DNA of 29,230 nucleotides from Davidsoniella eucalypti. Lineage: Eukaryota > Ascomycota > Sordariomycetes > Microascales > Ceratocystidaceae. Location of the stretch: NCBI GenBank assembly GCA_004009845.1, contig RMBW01000267.1:1-29230 (forward strand). Direction: 5' to 3'. This document shows positions 1 to 6,527 of this stretch, one piece after another. How positions within the stretch are numbered: position 1 is the first letter of the stretch; every line of letters begins with the position of its first letter. The translations under genes and the position numbers were made by a program. The notes beneath the pieces were generated by a model. That model did no database searches, had not been told where the DNA came from, and was given only the letters and a program-made list of their open reading frames with translations.

Positions 1-2
1 GG

Positions 3-2450
3 GCTATCCCCGAGGTCTTCCCCTATGTCTACACGGAGCTATTCACTAAAGGACAGTGTCCTACGGTGTGGCGCCAAGGCATTGGAGTGATATTGAAAAA
101 ACCAAACAAGCCAGACTATTCCCGTATCAAGGCATATCGGATTATCACGCTGCTGAACTGCTTAGGTAAAGTATTGGAACGAATTTTTGCACAGAGACTT
201 GGTTTCTTGGCTGCAACAAAGGACGACCTGCTTCACCCAACGCAGTTTGGCGGACGGAAACAACGATCGACGATCGATGCAGCAATGGTTCTCATGGACC
301 AAGTCAAGTCATGGAAAGAACAGGGCCTGAAATCGAGTATTGCACTACTTGATATCAAAGGCGCTTTCGACCATGTTAATAGGGATACCCTACTGTGGCA
401 CTGCAGAGATCTAGGTCTTCCGAATAACTGCACCCAATGGATTGCAGCCTTTCTTCAAAAGAGGAAGGTCCAGATATGCTTTGATGGCAAACGAACAAAC
501 TTCTACACTATTGACCAGGGCATACCGCAAGGCAGCCCAATCTCCCCCATTCTGTTCTTGATTTATTCGAGACTTATACACATCAACATCCCCCAATCTA
601 TCCAAGTTCATGGCATTCAGCTCTCATACATTGATGATATTCTGATTACGGTAGCTTCCAAAAGCTTTGCGAGAAATTGCAGAGCTCTAGAGGCTATCGT
701 CGAAGATCTCACCAGGCAAGCCGACGATAGTTCCGTCGAGTTTGAGAGTTCCAAGACTGAGCTTCTGCATTTAACAAGGAGTAAAGCAGTAAGCAATGAA
801 CACATAGACGTCCTAGGGACGACAATACAACCGTCAGAGAAGATCAAGTGGCTAGGAATCTGGCTAGACTGTCAGCTGAATTTCAGCGAGCATGTCCAAG
901 ACAGAACCCTTAAAGCAACCAGAACCCTAATGGGAATTCAACGGATTTCGCGGAAGTATAGCGGTCTAAGTGCGAAAGCAACTAGACAGTTGTACCAAGC
1001 TGTGATTCGTCCTATCATGGAATATGGTTCGATCCTCTGGTGGACAAAAATGAAGCCCATTTCCCTCAAGAAACACCTTGAAAAAGTACAAAGTTTGGCG
1101 ATTTCCATGATGCTTGGCACCTACAAGCAGGCTCCGAAAAGGGCTTGTGAAATAGAGGCTGGCATTAAACCAGTTGAGATCAACTTGGAATGGAATAACC
1201 TCAAGTACGGAACAAGACTTTTACAATTCCCTAAACACCACCCCATACGTCATTGCGCCCAACCCACCAAGGACCATCTGAACTCGGAGTCTGACTTTGA
1301 GTCTCTTGGTATCTTGGGTCCCTACAAATTGAAGCGAGAGTCACAAGTGCAAGCAATTGCCGTGGACATAAAGTACCTGATACCTTTCAAGGCACTTCAG
1401 CGAGCTAAAATTGTATGGGAGGCACCATGGGCGAAGCGTACCCCAATCACTACATATATCCCTAAAGTCAAAAAAGAAGAAGCAAAGGAAATCCACCTGG
1501 CAACCCTAGCAACCCTATGGTTGGGCGAAGCCTATTGTCTGTACACTGACGGGTCTATGGAGGGTGATAAATCCTCCTATGCCTTTGTCGATATGGACAA
1601 TAAAACAGTGCGATTTCAAGAGGCAAATGCCTTGGGGCCTTACACTGAGGTTGCAGACTGCGAAAGCTATGCGATCTACAGAGCCCTTTGCTACGTTCGA
1701 AAACTGCCACTACGGAAACGAATCCTGATCTTTGTCGATAGCCAAGCTGCCATCCAAAGAGTACGGAAGCCTGGTATATTCACGAACCTCATAGAGAAGC
1801 TAAACCTGCAGGACCTCGACACCAGTATAGAAATACACTGGTGCCCTGGACATGTCGGAATAGAAGGAAATGAGATAGTGGATAAGCTTGCAAAGGAGGC
1901 TCTTGAAAAAAGAGTATGCACCTCTATCGCAACCACTGGGTATATCAAAAAAAAGATCAAAGAGAACATCTTCAACCTCTGGGACACACTAATCAACCGT
2001 GATATCGACAAACTTGGGAATCACTATCGGTCTCTTGGTAAGACAGGAGTGAGTGATCTGAAACCAATAGAGGGCGAGAAGAGGCTGACAACAGTCTACT
2101 ATCAACTTCTAACGGGGAAGGGCGCTTACCTGCCGTACCTAAAGACCATAGGCAAGGTATCGAGTAGCATGTGTCGTCATTGTCAGCAGGACATTGAAAC
2201 TATTCAGCACTTGGTGTTGGACTGTGATATGTGGCTTGAGCAAAGACAAGAGTTGAAAGACGTTTGCGATGGTGAGATAAAGATGGAAGATCTATTTAGT
2301 AAGGCGAAGCACCAGCAAGCCTTGCTAGTATTTCTGAAAAAAACAGGAATAGGGGGAAGAAACTGGGGTCGAGTTGAGGAAGTGACCAACGATGGTGTTG
2401 CCGGTGAGGGTGAACTAGTCGCACTTCGTGATGATTCGTGGTGTTGTTGA
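3..2450 (+). CDS. LINE ORF2, 3' part: reverse transcriptase, RNase H and CCHC finger
   Basis: The protein copies LINE RNA into DNA at a nicked chromosomal target (target-primed reverse transcription). The frame is open from the window edge. Visible RT motifs are the LLDIKGAFDHVN block with a catalytic Asp, GIPQGSPISP, and the YIDD box near 628-639. An RNase H domain follows at about 1540-1910, with TDGS, a Glu in ESYA, VDSQ, and the WCPGHVGIEGNEIVDKLAK block supplying the final His and Asp. A C-terminal zinc finger of pattern C-X2-C-X8-H-X4-C lies near 2170-2225. The TGA is at 2448-2450. The endonuclease half is outside the window. The frame is undamaged, so this part could still be functional. 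The first ATG in the window, at 66, is internal and not the true start. Confidence 0.93.
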   Translation, partial: AIPEVFPYVYTELFTKGQCPTVWRQGIGVILKKPNKPDYSRIKAYRIITLLNCLGKVLERIFAQRLGFLAATKDDLLHPTQFGGRKQRSTIDAAMVLMDQVKSWKEQGLKSSIALLDIKGAFDHVNRDTLLWHCRDLGLPNNCTQWIAAFLQKRKVQICFDGKRTNFYTIDQGIPQGSPISPILFLIYSRLIHINIPQSIQVHGIQLSYIDDILITVASKSFARNCRALEAIVEDLTRQADDSSVEFESSKTELLHLTRSKAVSNEHIDVLGTTIQPSEKIKWLGIWLDCQLNFSEHVQDRTLKATRTLMGIQRISRKYSGLSAKATRQLYQAVIRPIMEYGSILWWTKMKPISLKKHLEKVQSLAISMMLGTYKQAPKRACEIEAGIKPVEINLEWNNLKYGTRLLQFPKHHPIRHCAQPTKDHLNSESDFESLGILGPYKLKRESQVQAIAVDIKYLIPFKALQRAKIVWEAPWAKRTPITTYIPKVKKEEAKEIHLATLATLWLGEAYCLYTDGSMEGDKSSYAFVDMDNKTVRFQEANALGPYTEVADCESYAIYRALCYVRKLPLRKRILIFVDSQAAIQRVRKPGIFTNLIEKLNLQDLDTSIEIHWCPGHVGIEGNEIVDKLAKEALEKRVCTSIATTGYIKKKIKENIFNLWDTLINRDIDKLGNHYRSLGKTGVSDLKPIEGEKRLTTVYYQLLTGKGAYLPYLKTIGKVSSSMCRHCQQDIETIQHLVLDCDMWLEQRQELKDVCDGEIKMEDLFSKAKHQQALLVFLKKTGIGGRNWGRVEEVTNDGVAGEGELVALRDDSWCC

Positions 2451-2611
2451 TTTCTTTGTGTTTTTCCTTATGTTTTTTATGTTTTGTGTTATGTTTCTAC
2501 TTGTTTTCTTTTATGTTTTTATTGTTTTTATTGTTTTATTTGCTTTTATTTTACATCTTCATAGCTCTTTAGCTCCATAAGATTAATGAATTAAAAAAAA
2601 AAAAAAAAAAA
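2451..2611 (+). other. LINE L1 3' UTR and poly(A) tail
   Basis: A T-rich segment without coding potential (2451-2592) runs into an uninterrupted A19 at 2593-2611, the expected tail of target-primed insertion. In antisense the A-run reads as a string of Phe at the end of the neighbouring gag frame, which is an artefact. Confidence 0.9.
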
Positions 2612-3789
2612 GCATGCGTTTTCACGCATCAGCCGGTGTCGTTCCGACTCGGATAGTTTTGGTCTATCCGAGCGGGTAGCAAGCTGAGGGCGGTTCTCCC
2701 GACGGGTCTGTTGGTCAGGCCGCTCTCTCCAGTTGCTCGACTTGGCGTGTTCTGGCTTGGGGTTGGACTCGATGACGCGGCGCTTACCAGTGGGGCGGTC
2801 GAAGTGCTTCAAGAGGCTGTCGATGATAGTGTGGTATGAGTTGGACTCCCAAGCCCATCCGGTGCGTTCAATCAAATCGTCACGCATGGCGGAACGTAGG
2901 ATGTCAATCAACGTGGTGTCGTCGTGAATGCCGGCTTCCATGGCTAGCGTCTCGAAGCGGAGGTGGAAGGCTTTGAAGGGTTCCCGATCTCCTTGGGCGG
3001 ATTGGTAGAAAGCGATACGCGCGTTGGTGAGTCGTTCGCGCGACCGGAACATATCATCAAGTTTTTCCAGCAGCAGATCGTAGGGTCTAGATCGTTGGCA
3101 GATAGAGTCGAAAAAGACGTTTAACTTGGCTTGCGTGGTCGCGCCTAAGCGGCCGTACAGGTAGACTGCCTTAGAGAGGTCACCGCCGAGGCTGCTCCAT
3201 CGATCAGCATCTTGTTTGTTGCCAGCCTTCTCCAGATCTCATAGTCAGAGTGCGAGCCGCTGAATTCGTTGAGTAGGGGCTGGACCTGACGGGGTAGGGC
3301 TTGGCTGGAAGAGGCGGGTAGTGGCTGAGGAGCAGGGGCAGCCGGTAGCGGAGGAGCGGTAGTATCATGACGCTCTTTGGCGAACAGCATTTGACCGAGT
3401 CGGTTCATCATGGACTTCATTTCTACCATGTCATCTTGTAGAGAGTCCAGACGGTCAGCTTCGCGAGAGGGTTGGCGGCCACGATCTGATTCAGGGTACG
3501 TGTCGCGTGGTCTCATACTCTCAGCGAGGCGGGCTAAGTCAGACGTGTCCGAAGGGTTATCACTGGCGTCGTCATCATCTGCGGGCAGCGGGTTGCGTGA
3601 GGTGGTTACTCTGCTTAAGGTGCGTGCGTGGGTGGTTTCGGTAGAGATGAGCTGCTCCGTGGTCTCCTTGGCTTTAGAGCGAGTTCGCGTGGGGGTGCGA
3701 GGCAGGCCCATGAAAGGTGACTTGAGGAGGGAAGGACGGAGCGAGGTTCGAGCAACGCGTTCCTGACGCGTACGAGCTTGGCCGATGTG
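2612..3789 (-). mobile_element. Gypsy-X, gag fragment of a divergent Gypsy element
   Basis: This minus-strand remnant is bounded on the left by the L1 poly(A) tail and on the right by the Gypsy-0 LTR. Only gag sequence is present. It is clearly related to, but divergent from, the gag of Gypsy-0, -1, -2 and -5, and may belong to the same divergent group as Gypsy-3; that link is inferred. It is the oldest layer at this end, since two other elements are inserted into it. Confidence 0.85.
2612..3789 (-). pseudogene. Gypsy-X gag, truncated at both ends and frameshifted
   Basis: Gag would form the particle shell around the element RNA. Reading the minus strand, an open frame enters from the LTR junction at 3789 and includes the ETTHARTLSR and DLARLAESM blocks seen in the other gags here. 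It breaks near 3190 by a single-base frameshift and continues in another frame (matching the LDLMFRSRARKSQARTAF block) down to the L1 poly(A). The LINE sits at the first residues of the predicted CCHC knuckle, after the codons for NACF. The residues just inside the LTR junction (GQARTRQERVARTS) still align with the N-terminal extension of the other gags, so this family also had that extension. The frameshift and both truncations make it non-functional. Confidence 0.85.
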
Positions 3790-3968
3790 TGTAAGGGTCT
3801 AAGGCCCATCAGCATTGGCCAAGTCTTGCCTTGGCCCTACTGGACTTTGACATAAATAGGGACCGATTCCCTCGTAGTTTAGTCTTAGTTTCTCTTTCTC
3901 CCTCATCGGTCTCAATTCAATTCATCTTTACGACCATTTTTCCTCGCAAATCCTCGTATATCGTCTCA
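3790..3968 (+). repeat. 5' LTR of Gypsy-0 (family A, 179 bp)
   Basis: It runs from TGTAAGGGTCTAAGGCCC to GTCTCA, with TG...CA termini. The length of 179 bp matches the other family A LTRs at 9293, 15980, 20873 and 26235. It contains a TATA-like box and the 11-base self-primer sequence. Confidence 0.95.
3852..3915 (+). promoter_or_regulatory. LTR promoter: TATA-like box and inferred transcript start
   Basis: ATAAATA at 3852-3858 is a TATA-like box, followed by AGGGAC, which is conserved in LTR families A, B and C. ATCGGTCTCAA lies at 3905-3915. If the element self-primes as Tf1 does, this 11-mer should be the extreme 5' end of the mRNA, about 50 bases after the TATA box. The start site is inferred from complementarity and not directly shown. 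Confidence 0.6.
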
Positions 3969-3981
3969 TTTTGAGACCGAT
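3969..3981 (+). other. Primer-binding site of self-priming type (Gypsy-0)
   Basis: After the LTR come TT and then TTGAGACCGAT (3971-3981), the exact reverse complement of ATCGGTCTCAA at 3905-3915 in the same LTR. The match is 11 bases and ends in mismatches on both sides. No TGG start expected of a tRNA-primed site is present. The arrangement is repeated in Gypsy-1, -2 and -5. Tf1 of fission yeast is known to prime reverse transcription with the first 11 nt of its own mRNA. Confidence 0.8.
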
Positions 3982-3999
3982 AACTCTTAAGTTTTTGTT

Positions 4000-4200
4000 G
4001 TCCAAGCCGTCTGCTTGCCCTCTCTTCCGTCCAAGCCGCCCGCTTGCCCTCTCTGTTGTCCAAGCCGTCCGCTTGCCTCTCTTCCTGTCCAAGCCGCCCG
4101 CTTGCCACTTTTCCTGTACAAGCCGACCGCTTGATTTCTCCCTTTGTCCAAGCCGTTTGCTTGCCCTTATTCATCCTGTCCAAGCCGTTTGCTTGCCCTA
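4000..4200 (+). repeat. Leader tandem repeat, 7 copies of a ~29-bp hairpin unit
   Basis: Seven units of roughly GTCCAAGCCGTCCGCTTGCC plus a pyrimidine-rich spacer. Every unit keeps CAAGC and GCTTG as inverted arms around a 5-base loop (CGTCT, CGCCC, CGTCC, CGACC or CGTTT), while loop and spacer vary. It lies between the primer site and the gag start. From the inferred transcript start to gag there is no ATG on the sense strand. Confidence 0.92.
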
Positions 4201-4254
4201 TTGCACCTGCCTTATCCATCCGCTCGCCCGCTTCCCGCACACGTCCAAGTCACC

Positions 4255-5108
4255 ATGTCTGGCTTGCTATTTCTGTTCTGGGGTCTCCTTGCTACCCTAA
4301 CCCGCTGCGTCTACCACACCTGGCATAACCTTGCCCTAGCGCGTGTTTTCACCCTGAACCCCAACCAGGAATCGGCTGAGGGCTACATCTTGTCCGCCCT
4401 TGACCTACCTACGAAGCGCGCCTGGCGCGAACCCGGCTGGTGTTACCTCGCACTATTCAAGCGCAAGGAGCGCGCCCGTCTGGCTTCCCTCCTTGGCTTT
4501 TGCCCTTCCACACGCGACGTCCTCGCCCATAAGGAACACTTTCACGATAACTTGGGCCACCTCTCCTTCACCGGTGACTTTGTTGGCCACGTCGCCTGTG
4601 GAAACCGCGTAATCCGCGAAGCGCGTGCTCGTGCTCACGTATCCTCACGTCTCCTCTCCTCCTGTTTCATCGGCATCCCACGCTCTCCCCCGCGTGATAA
4701 GGATGGTAACCCCGTGCACTCTTCCCGCGCTCCTCTAGTCGCTCCAAGAGCTGCTGCATATGAAACTGAGGAACTAATCTCATACGAGACCACTCACACC
4801 CGTGCCATTAGTCGTGCTGCCTCTGTTCGAAGCCTATCCCACTTTGCCCCTGGTGTAGATACCCATTCTCGTCGTCGCCCCTCCGTCAGCCAGCACCCTT
4901 CCCCCGACTCTGACTTGGCCCGTCTGGCCGAAAGCATGGGAATGTCTGTCCGCCACGCGTCGCGTCCTCCATCCCGTGGCCGTCAGCCGACGCGTTCTCC
5001 TGGCCCTGCCCATTCACGCGCTCCCCAGCCTGCCGACAATGCGCTGCTCAACGAACTTAGGGAACTAAAGGACACTGTTTCGCTTCTGTCCCAATTAGTC
5101 ATAGGCAA
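4255..5108 (+). CDS. Gypsy-0 gag, N-terminal part, truncated by LINE L2
   Basis: Structural capsid/nucleocapsid polyprotein of a Gypsy element. The start chosen is ATG at 4255 (context CACCATGTC), the first ATG after the leader. The residues before it in the same frame are translated repeats. The N-terminus is hydrophobic (MSGLLFLFWGLLATL), followed by a basic, Cys/His-containing region of about 170 residues, then an Arg/Ser/Pro-rich linker and a Leu-rich heptad-like stretch (ALLNELRELKDTVSLLSQL). The frame leaves gag at the LINE junction near 5108 and stops at 5184 in LINE sequence, so the capsid core and CCHC knuckle are missing. The N-terminal part matches Gypsy-1 most closely. Confidence 0.85.
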
Positions 5109-5228
5109 ACAACCTCCTACATACTTTTCCACAAGTGGTACCTTTCAACCATTTCTGACCCAAATCATCTCAATCTACCTTTAAAATACGCGCCTCATCA
5201 GTACGATCATTTTGATACTGGATGCACC

Positions 5229-6527
5229 ATGGCGCGACCAACACCCGCGGTGCTGTCGTCGATGGAAGTCGACGATATTTGTATGGGAGACCCCGCTTCA
5301 CAAAATTTTTCGTCAGACTCTCTCTGCCTTGTCCCCACTCCAAATCACGGGACTCAAACCCTAACCCCAACCAACACAAAAACCACCGTTAAACGTGGTT
5401 TCGAGGAGGTAGAGCTACCGAGCTCCCCTCCAGTCCCCCTAAAAAAATTCCAGGAGGCTAAGGGCCTGAAAGCTTCACGCTGGGTCGGTCCTGACAACAC
5501 GGACGCCCTCATTGCCGCCGCTGTGGCAGAAATTATGCGTGGGGCCTCAACTCTGGTCTCTTTAAACCCTAAATTCGAGACCTTTCAGCTGCTGATTGCT
5601 CAGGAACTGGCGGACATGGACATTCCAGACACGCCGTCGCCGCTACCAAAGCAAAAGGCGATTGAAGCTGCGCCCGCAGACGTAGTTGCCTCATCCAAGG
5701 CACTGTTCTCTGCTGTGGTCAAGGCCACCCAACCCGCACAAATCACACCAGCGCTGCCGAAGAAGGCAGACATCGATAATAACAACAAGAAGAAGAACAA
5801 GAAGAAGAAGAAGGCTCCTGCCTCTTCCGTCACTGAGCCGGCAAAGGCTGATACTGTCGCCACGTCTTCACCTGCGGAGACCGCTACCACTGCGCCGCCC
5901 AAGACTACAACCATCACTCCAACAAAATCGTCGCAAGCTACCGAAGCGACGCCCCCTACAAAACCGCAAGCCGCGGCCCCAGATGCCTCCGATGAAGGCT
6001 GGCAGAAGGTGACCCGCGCCAAACGTCCAAGCCCCTCTGTTAAGACTACACAGAGCACCACGCTGATGCTTATCGGTGGTGGCAAGATTCCTTCCCCCAA
6101 GCACATACGTGACTTGGTTAACTATGATGGAAAGATGAAGGCCATTGAGGTTTGGACCTCACGGAAAAACAATGTCATGATCAAGTGCTGCAGCGAGACG
6201 GCCAAGCGCCACCTGCTCTCGACCAAGACCACGTGGCTTGCAAAACTGCGCCCCCTCGGCTGGAAGGACTGCGTGGAACCGGAAGACTGGCAACGGCTGG
6301 TCATGCACGGCGTCCCCAAGTCCGAAGTCGCGAACTTCGCGAAGGAGTTTGCCTACAGCAATGGCATCAAGCCGCTGGAGATGACCCGAGTCTTGGGCAA
6401 ACCAAAGAAGGACCAACAGTGCGTATCCGTCGTATTCACTGTACGAACCCAACAAGAAGCGAAGCACTGCCTGACTCAGCCAGTCCACTTCGCCGCGAAG
6501 CATGTCACCATCGTTGAATATGTTTAG
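5229..6527 (+). CDS. LINE L2 ORF1, RNA-binding gag-like protein (432 aa)
   Basis: ORF1 proteins of Tad1-like LINEs bind element RNA and form the ribonucleoprotein that ORF2 uses. ATG at 5229 is in a good context (CACCATGGC) about 120 bases after the inferred 5' end. The N-terminal half is acidic/Pro/Thr-rich and low in complexity, with a Lys/Asn cluster near residues 184-196 (NNNKKKNKKKKK) that could act as a nuclear signal or bind RNA. The C-terminal third, from about WQKVTRAKR, looks like a folded domain ending in VTIVEYV and resembles the RRM-like ORF1 domain of such elements. I see no CCHC knuckle, which many relatives have. The TAG at 6525-6527 overlaps the start of ORF2. Confidence 0.85.
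   Translation: MARPTPAVLSSMEVDDICMGDPASQNFSSDSLCLVPTPNHGTQTLTPTNTKTTVKRGFEEVELPSSPPVPLKKFQEAKGLKASRWVGPDNTDALIAAAVAEIMRGASTLVSLNPKFETFQLLIAQELADMDIPDTPSPLPKQKAIEAAPADVVASSKALFSAVVKATQPAQITPALPKKADIDNNNKKKNKKKKKAPASSVTEPAKADTVATSSPAETATTAPPKTTTITPTKSSQATEATPPTKPQAAAPDASDEGWQKVTRAKRPSPSVKTTQSTTLMLIGGGKIPSPKHIRDLVNYDGKMKAIEVWTSRKNNVMIKCCSETAKRHLLSTKTTWLAKLRPLGWKDCVEPEDWQRLVMHGVPKSEVANFAKEFAYSNGIKPLEMTRVLGKPKKDQQCVSVVFTVRTQQEAKHCLTQPVHFAAKHVTIVEYV

Larger units (their letters stand above)
1..2611 (+). mobile_element. LINE L1 (Tad1-like non-LTR retrotransposon), 3' part
   Basis: This is the 3' portion of a non-LTR retrotransposon; its 5' part lies before the window. It contains the RT and RNase H half of ORF2, a T-rich 3' UTR and a 19-base poly(A) tail. 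Positions 1-1380 are collinear with 7913-9292 of the second copy without an indel and differ only by scattered substitutions, so the copies are close relatives. The right end abuts gag of a minus-strand Gypsy element at 2612. The target-site duplication cannot be checked because the left end is missing. The Tad1-like assignment rests on ORF architecture and is inferred. Confidence 0.93.
3790..5108 (+). mobile_element. Gypsy-0, 5' part (LTR, primer site, leader, gag)
   Basis: A plus-strand Gypsy element inserted into the gag of Gypsy-X. The 5 bases before its LTR are ATGTG; the other end is not in the window. It is interrupted inside gag at about 5107-5108 by LINE L2, where homology to intact gag copies stops after ataggcaa. 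Its remaining gag, pol and 3' LTR do not appear in the window. Confidence 0.9.

Noticed and set aside
4000..4200. CRISPR-like array (regular ~29-bp repeats)
   Set aside because: The units are contiguous imperfect tandem repeats without unique spacers, lie in a retrotransposon leader, and recur in four elements of a eukaryotic nest.
4144..4254. Cys/Pro/Ser-rich proteins encoded by the leader repeats on either strand
   Set aside because: Several frames stay open because the repeat lacks stops; there is no sense-strand ATG in the Gypsy-0 and Gypsy-5 leaders, and copy number varies without regard to frame.
5600..6106. Antisense frame in LINE ORF1
   Set aside because: It is low-complexity Val/Ala/Gly complement of the Pro/Thr/Lys-rich ORF1 region, with no motif.
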